A DNA stretch of 13,369 nucleotides from assembly GCA_900551885.1 (NCBI GenBank), contig URXS01000053.1, positions 1 to 13,369 of the forward strand, written 5' to 3'. The position numbers were made by a program, and so were the translations under genes. The notes beneath the pieces are model-generated. The model was not told the origin of the DNA and ran no database searches. It saw only the letters and a list, made by a program, of their open reading frames with translations. Origin of the DNA: an uncultured Oscillibacter sp. Lineage in GTDB: Bacteria; Bacillota; Clostridia; Oscillospirales; Oscillospiraceae. This document shows positions 6,621-13,369 of the stretch, piece after piece. The stretch's first letter is position 1. Every line of letters begins with the position of its first letter.

Positions 6621-6649
6621 AATCTACCATTGTTTTCCGTAAAAAGCAA
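6621..6649 (-). promoter_or_regulatory. Promoter for the LacI-family regulator
   Basis: The -35 box TTGCTT (6649-6644) and -10 box TAGATT (6626-6621) are 17 bp apart on the minus strand, and TGG before the -10 gives an extended -10. Both boxes deviate from consensus, which suits low-level regulator expression. The predicted start of transcription is near 6614. Confidence 0.55.
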
Positions 6650-6718
6650 GCGCGAATTGTAAATTCATCCAAAGTAAATAAAATATTTTTATCTTTTTTA
6701 TTCATTCTGCCAGCTTAT

Positions 6719-6732
6719 TGTAACCGCTTACA
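6719..6732. promoter_or_regulatory. LacI-family operator O2, upstream of the yesL-type promoter
   Basis: TGTAACCGCTTACA is the exact reverse complement of the O1 core at 6554-6567. It lies 35 bp upstream of the -35 box of the plus-strand promoter and about 70 bp upstream of the regulator's -35 box. The centre-to-centre distance to O1 is 165 bp, so a tetrameric or paired-dimer repressor could close a loop over the regulator's promoter. Confidence 0.8.
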
Positions 6733-6767
6733 GTCTCCTTTTTCATTCGTGGGTCCACCTCTTCGCA

Positions 6768-6796
6768 TTGACAAGTTGGATTTTTTTCTCTATACT
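6768..6796 (+). promoter_or_regulatory. Promoter for the YesL-type gene
   Basis: This is a near-ideal sigma-A-type promoter: TTGACA (6768-6773), 17 bp, TATACT (6791-6796). The predicted start is near 6803, giving a leader of about 54 nt with GGGAGGAAGG before the ATG. It is the strongest promoter match in the window. Confidence 0.8.
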
Positions 6797-6856
6797 AGTT
6801 GCAGAAAATTGCCAAAGCCGTGTATTTCCAACACTTTTTCTGGGAGGAAGGTCTCC

Positions 6857-7525
6857 ATGAAAAAATCCGGAGGGCTGTGGAAAAAATTCTCCGATCTGGT
6901 CTCCGACAACTCCCCACTGATGACCCGGGTGGGACAGGTGGCCTTACTGGTGGTATGCAACCTGTGCTGGCTGGTGTGCAGCATTCCGGTGGTGACCATG
7001 GGTGCCTCCACAACCGCTCTCTATGCCGTGCTGTTGGAACGGCGGAATCTGAGCTTTGACGCCGCCCCGGGCGCGTTTTTCCGCGCTTTCCGCCGTTACT
7101 GGCGCACCGCCACGGCACTGTGGCTACCGGCCCTGGCTCTGGGAGCAGCGTGGCTGGCGGCGGCATGGCTGACGGCGGCCCGGGGGCTTTTGAACAACGC
7201 CTTTGCTCTGTTGCCGCTGCTGGTATCTGGAGCGGTGTTGGCCTTTGTGCTCCAGTGGGCGTTCCCCCTGCTGGCGTCCGGCTGCCGCGGAATCGGTCCG
7301 GTACTGCGGAAAGCCTTCCTGTTGGGCCTGGGGGAGCTGTGGCGCTCCGCCCTGGGGCTGGCGGTGGACTGCCTGCCTCTGGTGCTGCTCTTTCTTTACG
7401 CCAGGACCTTCATGACCCTGATGGGCTTCTGGGTACTTCTGGGTTACGCTCTGATCGGTCTTGTGAAGCTGCTGATCATGGAGCCGGTGCTGCGGCGGCA
7501 TACGCCTCTGGGAAAGCAGTCTTAA
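6857..7525 (+). CDS. DUF624 / YesL-family membrane protein
   Basis: The protein has 222 residues and is the only plus-strand gene here. The start is ATG at 6857, chosen because GGGAGGAAGG lies just upstream and because the longer reading from 6749 would begin inside the promoter. The first membrane segment carries the DUF624 signature (LLVVCNLCWLVCSIPVVTMG, then ASTTALYAVLLE), followed by a basic loop and four more helices, at about 85-105, 115-135, 160-185 and 185-210. Proteins of this family, such as Bacillus YesL, often sit beside CUT1 sugar importers and LacI or AraC-type regulators; their function is not established. Divergence from the regulator and a nearby operator copy suggest that it belongs to the sugar regulon. 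A strong bidirectional terminator follows 6 nt after the stop. Confidence 0.9.
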   Translation: MKKSGGLWKKFSDLVSDNSPLMTRVGQVALLVVCNLCWLVCSIPVVTMGASTTALYAVLLERRNLSFDAAPGAFFRAFRRYWRTATALWLPALALGAAWLAAAWLTAARGLLNNAFALLPLLVSGAVLAFVLQWAFPLLASGCRGIGPVLRKAFLLGLGELWRSALGLAVDCLPLVLLFLYARTFMTLMGFWVLLGYALIGLVKLLIMEPVLRRHTPLGKQS

Positions 7526-7531
7526 AAGCAA

Positions 7532-7562
7532 AAAAGCGCCCGGCCAGCGGCCGGGCGCTTTT
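7532..7562. terminator. Bidirectional terminator between YesL-type and CyuA-like genes
   Basis: AAAAGCGCCCGGCC and GGCCGGGCGCTTTT form a perfect 14-bp stem with a 3-nt loop, with A and T runs on either side. Read on the plus strand it ends the YesL-type transcript (TTTT). On the minus strand it ends the CyuA-like gene, where the U tract is longer (TTTTTTGCTTTT). Confidence 0.92.
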
Positions 7563-7575
7563 CCCATGTGTTTTT

Positions 7576-8843
7576 TCAGGAGCCCACCATGATATCCAGG
7601 ATCTCCTCGTCGGTCTGTCGCATGCCCTGGCGGGCCAGGCGCCCCACATTGCCGATGGTGTTCTCCACACCCTTGTGGATGATACCCTCGCCGTCCACAA
7701 ACTGATGCTCGCCGTCGAGGTACATATGGTATCCCACCAACCCCGCATCCACAGCGGAGGCGATCTTGGCGGCGCAGGAGGGCTTGGCCCCATCACAGAT
7801 CATGCCGGAACAGATGGCCAGGGCATTGGCAATGGTGTGAGCGATGACCTCATACCGGCCGCCCTCCAGATAGGCGATGCCGGCGGCAGCGCCGCTACCG
7901 GCACTGACCGCCCCACAGAAGGCAGACAGGCGGCCGATGCTGGTCTTCTGATGAATGGTGATCAGGTCCGCCACCGCCAGGGCCCGCAGCAACTCCTCCC
8001 GGCTGGCACCTCGATCCTTGGCGTACTCGATCACCGGAAGAGAGGCGGTCATGCCCTGGTTGCCGCTGCCGGAGACGATGATCACCGGCAGCCGCTCATC
8101 CGTGCGTCAGATCCGGCGGCAGCCGCGGCCCTGGCCCGGACCGGCAGGCTGTCGCCATACATGGACCGGATGGTACGGCCCACCTCGGCACCCCAGCCGC
8201 CTTTCAGGCCCTGTTCGGAGATGGCGCTGTTATAGTCAATCTGCCGCCCCAGCGTCTCCTCTACATCAGCCACGTCCAGGCAGTCAGCAAACTGAACGAT
8301 CTCCTCCACATTGAGAACAGACCGGTCCGTCTCCTCTGTTTGACCGCCGGTGACGCCGCCTTGGAAGAGAATCTGCTCGTCCCGCATGACCCGGGTAATG
8401 TTGGTATGGAAATCCATAATCTCACAGCAGGCGGAGTGCCCGCCGCCGATGACGGTCACATTGATGTAAAAGATCCGGCCCTCGCCGCCCAGAGCCACCT
8501 TGATGGGGCACCGGTCCAGGAAATCACGCATGGCTTTGATCTCCTCCGGCGTCACCTGGGAGAGCACTTCCAGCTCCAGCTCCGGCCGTCCACCCACGAT
8601 ACCGGCAGCCACAGCGGCCTCAATACCCTTGAGGCCCCCGGTGTTCGGCACGGTAACGGCCTTAACGTTTTTCACAATGTTGCCGCTGACCTCCGCCCGG
8701 CAGGCCTCCGGCTCCGCCCCCAGCGCCTGACGGGCCCTGGCGGCGGCCAGGGCGATGGCGATGGGCTCTGTGCAGCCCATGGCGGGAATCAGCTCCTCTT
8801 GCAAAATCTTCACGTAGCTGTCGTAATGAGGCGTGCGTTCCAT
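7576..8843 (-). pseudogene. CyuA/YhaM-like L-cysteine desulfidase (UPF0597), split by a frameshift
   Basis: Two adjacent reading frames together encode one UPF0597-family protein of about 422 residues, close to the 430-odd usual for the family. The first part starts at ATG 8843 (AGGAGG upstream) and holds AMGCTEPIAIA near residue 24 and the GGLKGIEAAVAAG segment. It stops at 8082 right after AAGSDARMSGC. The second part continues with PVIIVSGSGNQGMTASLPV, the family signature, then FCGAVSAGSGAAAG and CSGMICDGAKPSCAAK, whose cysteines with the early one are the likely iron-sulfur ligands. One missing C near 8086-8090 (TGCCGG where TGCCCGG would keep frame) explains the break. Intact relatives bind a [4Fe-4S] cluster and degrade L-cysteine to pyruvate, ammonia and sulfide, or dehydrate serine. 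The junction is a GTGA overlap with no good ribosome site, so two separate subunits seem unlikely. A sequencing error is possible. Confidence 0.82.
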
Positions 8844-8920
8844 ACCTGTCTCCTCCTTTTCTCTGCGTCCCGGGCCCCAGGGGGCTCGCCTCTCAACCAT
8901 TCACAAAGCGGCTGGTGTCT

Positions 8921-9709
8921 TTAGCCCAGAGCCGTGTCCAGCAGCATCATCACCAGAAATCCCGCCATCACACTGACCGTACCGGCGTGGGAGTGCTCCC
9001 CCAGATGGGCCTCCGGGATCAGCTCCTCCACCACCACGTAGATCATGGCCCCCGCTGCAAAGGACAGAATCCAAGGCATCAGCCCGCTGACACTGCCGGC
9101 CACCAGTACCGTCAGTAACCCGAAGATGGGCTCCACCACGCCGGAGGCCGCGCCGCAGGCAAAGGCCTTCCCCGCCGAAACGCCCTGGGAGCGCATAGGC
9201 AGGGACACCGCCGCCCCCTCCGGGAAGTTCTGCAATCCCATACCGATGGCCAGGGCAACGGCCCCTGCCAGGGCGCCACCGTCCCGGGCTGCCACGGTAA
9301 AACTGAGGCCCACGGCCATGCCCTCCGGGATGTTGTGGAGGGTCACTGCCAGCACGATCATGGTGGTGCGTTTCCAGTGGGACGGCAGGCCCTCCGGCTG
9401 ATCGCTGTCCAGGTGCAGATGTGGCAGCAGGCGGTCCAGCAGCAGCAAGAACACACCACCCAGCACAAAGCCTCCGCCCACCGGCAAAAATACGTTGCCG
9501 CCCGCTTCCTCCGCCGTCTCCATGGCGGGGATCAGCAGCGACCATACCGAGGCCGCAATCATCACACCCGCCGCGAAGCCCAGAAACACCTTCTGAGTAA
9601 CGGAGGACATCTCCTTTTTGAAGAAAAACACCATGGCAGCGCCCAGCACCGTGGCAAGACACGTGCAGCCTGTGCCGATGGCGGCATAGAGCAGCTCCTT
9701 TTGCAGCAT
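8921..9709 (-). CDS. ZIP-family (GufA/ZupT-type) divalent metal transporter
   Basis: This protein has 262 residues and about eight membrane helices. Metal-site motifs are clear: HNIPEG at 125-130 in helix 4 and QNFPEG at 160-165 in helix 5, with further acidic and histidine residues at VVEPIFG (E193), VVEELIPEAH (228-235) and GEHSH near the C-terminus. A cytoplasmic loop with PHLHLDSD (96-103) separates helices 3 and 4. The glutamine in place of the second histidine is typical of the GufA branch. ZIP proteins let zinc, and often iron or manganese, into the cytoplasm; the preferred metal is not readable. ATG at 9709 has AGGAGG 5 nt upstream and a good promoter at 9742-9771. The CyuA-like gene starts 77 nt downstream with no clear terminator or promoter between, so they may share a transcript. 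Confidence 0.93.
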   Translation of the reverse strand: MLQKELLYAAIGTGCTCLATVLGAAMVFFFKKEMSSVTQKVFLGFAAGVMIAASVWSLLIPAMETAEEAGGNVFLPVGGGFVLGGVFLLLLDRLLPHLHLDSDQPEGLPSHWKRTTMIVLAVTLHNIPEGMAVGLSFTVAARDGGALAGAVALAIGMGLQNFPEGAAVSLPMRSQGVSAGKAFACGAASGVVEPIFGLLTVLVAGSVSGLMPWILSFAAGAMIYVVVEELIPEAHLGEHSHAGTVSVMAGFLVMMLLDTALG

Positions 9710-9741
9710 GAGAGCCTCCTTTTTAACGTTCTCTTAATCGT

Positions 9742-9771
9742 ATCATACCCTTTTTGCGGGGATTCTGTCAA
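9742..9771 (-). promoter_or_regulatory. Promoter for the ZIP transporter gene
   Basis: On the minus strand TTGACA (9771-9766) and TATGAT (9747-9742) are 18 bp apart: a perfect -35 and a 5/6 -10. The leader is about 27 nt, so no riboswitch or long operator region fits downstream of the start. Confidence 0.78.
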
Positions 9772-9841
9772 TTGGCAGGAGACAACGGTTTTCTGGCCCC
9801 CGGCAAAAATGGAGTCGGGTTACCGCACGGTCCTGAAAACA

Positions 9842-9876
9842 AAAAAAGGGGAATGGCAGTGCCATTCCCCTTTTTT
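9842..9876 (-). terminator. Rho-independent terminator after asnS
   Basis: GGGGAATGGC and GCCATTCCCC form a perfect stem with a 3-nt loop, flanked by A6 on one side and T6 on the other, making the full arms 16 bp. On the minus strand a run of seven T follows. It lies 11 nt after the asnS stop and insulates asnS from the ZIP promoter. Confidence 0.93.
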
Positions 9877-9887
9877 CGCACGTTTGA

Positions 9888-11282
<1,395 letters not shown>

Positions 11283-11329
11283 TTGAAATTCACCCGTTTT
11301 TCTCGTTTTTGCTGGAACAATAATAGAGT

Positions 11330-11358
11330 ATTGTACTCCATCCGGGAAACTTTTACAA
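11330..11358 (-). promoter_or_regulatory. Promoter for asnS
   Basis: On the minus strand TTGTAA (11358-11353) and TACAAT (11335-11330) are 17 bp apart; the -10 is 5/6. A small palindrome, GAGTA-TTG-TACTC, covers the -10. The leader is about 40 nt, too short for a T-box, so tRNA-sensing attenuation is not supported. Confidence 0.65.
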
Positions 11359-11383
11359 GAGGAATCGGGATTTTCCCGCCATT

Positions 11384-12292
11384 TCAGGCCACTATTTCTG
11401 ACTCCACCGTATAATCTCCCCAGGCGCCGCCTGCCGCCCGGGCGGCGGTGCAGTTGTAAAAGATATAGGCCGCCAGGGACGTTCTCCACTTTTCTGCGTC
11501 GAACCGGATTCCCTCATAGTCAGTCGTCTCCCGGCCAGGCGCCTGGCTTGGCATGCTGAAAACCACTGGCTCGTCGCTCTCCGTGATGGAGAACAGACAC
11601 CCATCCTTCCACTCATAAAAGTAGTGCTCCGGCTCCTGGATCTCCTCATCCGACCCGGAGGCCAGGAGGGGTGACGCGCTGATATAGCCCTGGTCCACCA
11701 GTTCTTCGAACGTGGCCTCCATAGCCATGAGGCCGTGGGCGGCGCCGAAGGCATAGGCCACTGCCTCCCGCTCACTGCCCGTAAGACGGGTGGTGGACAG
11801 GTCCACCCCCAACTCCGTGATGGTTTCGTTCATGGCGCTGTCCACATTCCACAGGTCCTCCAGCACCCGCAGGTACAAATCCCCCAGATTGTCAAAGTCC
11901 TCTGTGGAAAAATCCAGGGCCGTGACGTTGGAAAAGCCCATGGGCCAGGACTCCTGGATGCCGCCGTCAAAGGTCACCGTCACCGTGGTCCCGGCCAGGG
12001 AGCCGCCGGGCAGGGTCTGATACGCCCCAGGCGCCGCCGGGTCGAAGGCCCCGCCGTCCAGGGTGATGGCCTGGTCCGCCAGGGAGAGGGTGTAAAGTCC
12101 GGTATCCTTGTCCCGCTCCGCCAGGATCAGCGTGCCGCTGTCCGTCACCGAGATCACCCGGCACACCACGGTGCTCTCCTGGGGCTCCTCTGCCGGGGCC
12201 TCCTCCGAAGAAGAAGTACCGCCCCCGGCGGCGCAGGCCGCCAGCAGGCACAAGATGGCATAGACGCTCAAAAACAGGCACCATTTTTTCAT
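11384..12292 (-). CDS. Lipoprotein of unknown function
   Basis: The protein has 302 residues and a clear lipoprotein signal peptide: MKKW, a hydrophobic stretch, and the lipobox LAAC with the lipidated cysteine at residue 20. A Ser/Glu/Pro-rich linker (about 25-40) follows. The mature part starts with a strand-rich stretch (VVCRVISVTDSGTLILAERDKDTGLYTLSLAD) that looks like a small beta-barrel or OB-like domain. It then shows a mixed acidic region with several tryptophans. I do not recognise a known family. It should be anchored to the outer face of the cytoplasmic membrane. ATG at 12292 has GGGAGG 8 nt upstream. The stop is only about 26 nt before the asnS -35 box and no good terminator lies between. 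No clear promoter is seen in the 140-nt gap upstream, so it may be read from the membrane-protein genes to its right. Confidence 0.85.
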   Translation of the reverse strand: MKKWCLFLSVYAILCLLAACAAGGGTSSSEEAPAEEPQESTVVCRVISVTDSGTLILAERDKDTGLYTLSLADQAITLDGGAFDPAAPGAYQTLPGGSLAGTTVTVTFDGGIQESWPMGFSNVTALDFSTEDFDNLGDLYLRVLEDLWNVDSAMNETITELGVDLSTTRLTGSEREAVAYAFGAAHGLMAMEATFEELVDQGYISASPLLASGSDEEIQEPEHYFYEWKDGCLFSITESDEPVVFSMPSQAPGRETTDYEGIRFDAEKWRTSLAAYIFYNCTAARAAGGAWGDYTVESEIVA

Positions 12293-12364
12293 CTCAGAGA
12301 CCTCCCTTGCAGAATCTGTCCCCCTCTCTCCCAGGGGATGGACCGATTCTTTTTCAGGCGGCGC

Positions 12365-12408
12365 AACCGCCGCCTCCTCTGTCCCTTGAGACGCAGGAGG
12401 CGGCGGTT
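12365..12408. repeat. 14-bp perfect inverted repeat in the gap before the lipoprotein gene
   Basis: AACCGCCGCCTCCT (12365-12378) and AGGAGGCGGCGGTT (12395-12408) are perfect inverted repeats with a 16-nt loop. The left arm also overlaps a second, mutually exclusive hairpin: GGCGGC (about 12357-12362) with GCCGCC (12369-12374). A CCGCGG-T-CCGCGG element lies just right of it. No U run follows on the minus strand, so it may be a weak terminator of the membrane-protein genes or an RNA structure in the lipoprotein leader. Confidence 0.7.
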
Positions 12409-12432
12409 TGGTTCCGCGGTCCGCGGCAATTT

Positions 12433-12936
12433 TTAAGACACCGGGATGAAAAAGGTCCAGGGAGCAGTGACAATGGCCAGGGCCAGGGCGATGATATGGC
12501 TCTCCCGCTCTGTCAGGCCCGGAGTCTCCCGGAGAGCCTGCCGGTCAAAGAAGTAGATGCACACCCCGGAGATGGCCACGGCGGCCGCTGTCCAGAGAAA
12601 GGCCACCGGGTGCACAAAGGGGTTATACATGACCGGCCCCAGCCACGACAGCCAGAAAGCGTCACGGCCTCCCGCTTCATACAGCACCAGGGCCAAGAGC
12701 AGCCATCCCACGCCGATGGCGTCGGCGGCAAAGCCCCGCAGCCACACCCGCCACCAAAGGCGCTTCATCAGCCGCCCCTTGTCCTGCCGCTTTAAAGCCA
12801 GCAGGGCAATGAAGACCACCAGGACATCGATCAGCAGATTTCCCGGCAGGATCACCAGCCACATCCACGGAAAGAGCAGCCATAGAAGCCACACCGGAAA
12901 AATCGCATTGTACAGTCTCACTTCACAGTCCTTCAC
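12433..12936 (-). CDS. Polytopic membrane protein of unknown function
   Basis: As drawn, the protein has 167 residues and starts at GTG 12936. A second GTG at 12921, one base after the upstream gene's stop and 7 nt after AAGGA, gives 162 residues (MRLYNAIFPVWLL) and is probably the true start. About five membrane helices can be seen: two close together within residues 8-48 (AIFPVWLLWLLFPWMWLV and onward), one at about 68-86, one at about 108-130, and one at the C-terminus (about 146-166). A basic loop KRQDKGRLMKRLWWRVW lies between helices 2 and 3. There are no cysteine pairs, repeats or catalytic motifs that I recognise. It is translationally coupled to the membrane protein to its right, so the two probably act together. 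Confidence 0.75.
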   Translation of the reverse strand: MKDCEVRLYNAIFPVWLLWLLFPWMWLVILPGNLLIDVLVVFIALLALKRQDKGRLMKRLWWRVWLRGFAADAIGVGWLLLALVLYEAGGRDAFWLSWLGPVMYNPFVHPVAFLWTAAAVAISGVCIYFFDRQALRETPGLTERESHIIALALAIVTAPWTFFIPVS

Positions 12937-13369
12937 GCTGCTTACGCTCCCTTTTCAGCCGTTGCCAAGCCGCCCCTGCCAGATTTCCCAGCAAAGCAAA
13001 CGCAGCGGCTACGCCTGCCTGGAACAGGGAGGAGGCATTGTACAGCAAAAATACATGGGGCACCGTCAGGGCGGCGCAGGCCGCCGGCAGCACCAGGGTC
13101 AGGCCCAGCCTCCGCCCCGCCGACCAGCCCACAGCCAGACACACGAAGGGCAGCAGCAGATAGGGGTAGAACAGTCCCGTCAGCACCGGGATGTCACTGG
13201 TCCCCTCCGCCAGGCGCAGCAGCGGCGGCACCGCCAACTCCATAGCCCCGCTCACCAGAAAATAGGGCCCCAGGGTCCGTATCTGGAGCGGCCCGCCCGC
13301 CGGGCCCGGCGGGACAAGCCCCAGCTCCCGGCGAATGCTCTCCAGTTCTGCGCGCCAATGGAGGTAGCG
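12923..13369 (-). CDS. Polytopic membrane protein of unknown function, N-terminus cut by window edge
   Basis: The reading frame is open from the last base of the window to a TGA at 12925-12923, giving 148 visible residues. A GTG at 13255 has no ribosome site, and the frame upstream of it codes for a plausible soluble segment (RYLHWRAELESIRRELGL). The true start is therefore most likely beyond the window. The visible part has about three to four membrane helices (about residues 35-52, 60-82, 86-108 and 113-130) and ends in a basic tail, QRLKRERKQREGL. I recognise no family. The stop sits within one base of the likely start of the next membrane-protein gene. Confidence 0.7.
   Translation of the reverse strand, partial: RYLHWRAELESIRRELGLVPPGPAGGPLQIRTLGPYFLVSGAMELAVPPLLRLAEGTSDIPVLTGLFYPYLLLPFVCLAVGWSAGRRLGLTLVLPAACAALTVPHVFLLYNASSLFQAGVAAAFALLGNLAGAAWQRLKRERKQREGL

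Larger units (their letters stand above)
6534..6856. other. 323-bp divergent regulatory region between lacI-type and yesL-type genes
   Basis: The gap carries two back-to-back promoters (minus at 6621-6649, plus at 6768-6796) and two copies of a LacI-type operator (6553-6567 and 6719-6732). A strongly AT-rich stretch between about 6656 and 6710 could ease DNA bending. The plus-strand leader before the YesL-type gene is about 54 nt. I see no further gene. Confidence 0.7.

Noticed and set aside
6749..6856. A longer N-terminus for the YesL-type protein
   Set aside because: It would start upstream of the -35 box of the promoter and lacks a ribosome site. The ATG at 6857 has GGGAGGAAGG upstream and begins a typical DUF624 protein.
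7120..8235. A 371-codon plus-strand frame running from the YesL-type gene into the CyuA-like gene
   Set aside because: It crosses a strong bidirectional terminator and is out of frame with a real gene on the same strand, then antisense to another.
8082..8843. The two CyuA-like frames as genuine alpha and beta subunits
   Set aside because: The break falls inside the conserved core next to SGSGNQG, there is no ribosome site for the second part, and one added base restores a normal single chain.
11283..11330. Possible T-box leader for asnS
   Set aside because: The predicted leader is only about 40 nt, far too short, and has no T-box sequence or terminator.
12413..12425. CCGCGG repeat as an attachment or integration site
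   Set aside because: It is a short GC palindrome repeated once, with no integrase or second copy in the window.
13255..13255. GTG at 13255 as the start of the right-hand membrane protein
   Set aside because: There is no ribosome site upstream and the frame stays open to the window edge with plausible protein sequence, so the gene is better treated as truncated.

Overview
The window is about 13.4 kb of GC-rich (roughly 60 %) bacterial chromosome. Strong AGGAGG-type ribosome sites, lipoprotein signal peptides, LacI/cre-type operators and sigma-A-like promoters point to a Firmicute, most likely a gut Oscillospirales-type clostridium. That placement is inference from style and gene content; no rRNA or other marker is present. 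All genes except one lie on the minus strand, so the layout is best read from right to left. I see no phage, transposon, CRISPR or tRNA.

Right end (13369 to 11384, minus): two unrecognised polytopic membrane proteins, almost contiguous and the first cut by the window edge, then a lipoprotein of unknown function. Next come asnS (asparaginyl-tRNA synthetase) with its own promoter and a strong terminator, a ZIP/GufA-type metal transporter with its own promoter, and a UPF0597/CyuA-like cysteine desulfidase (serine-dehydratase fold) that is split by an apparent one-base frameshift.

Centre (7525 to 1257): a carbohydrate-uptake locus. A DUF624/YesL-type membrane protein on the plus strand diverges from a LacI-family regulator on the minus strand. 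Both promoters lie in or beside a 323-bp gap that carries two copies of the same 14-bp operator core (TGTAAGCGGTTACA) in opposite orientation, 165 bp apart. Downstream of the regulator, a second promoter leads into an ABC importer of the CUT1 type in the unusual order MalG-like permease, solute-binding lipoprotein, MalF-like permease. A cytoplasmic ComEC-like metallo-beta-lactamase-fold hydrolase follows 4 nt after the last permease. There is no ATPase and no glycoside hydrolase in the window, so the importer probably borrows a shared MsmX/UgpC-type ATPase encoded elsewhere. A strong hairpin sits just after the binding-protein gene, where many importer operons set a high binding-protein to permease ratio.

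Left end (923 to 1): two tandem MgtC/SapB-family membrane proteins, the second cut by the window edge, behind their own promoter. Two cre-like (CcpA/LacI-type) boxes lie in the gap upstream, one nearly perfect, which raises the possibility that these genes are tied to the same carbon regulation as the sugar locus.

The most noteworthy points are the paired operators of the LacI/YesL divergon, the MBL-fold enzyme coupled to a sugar importer in place of a glycosidase, the permuted importer gene order, and the broken CyuA-like gene with its 4-base GTGA overlap.
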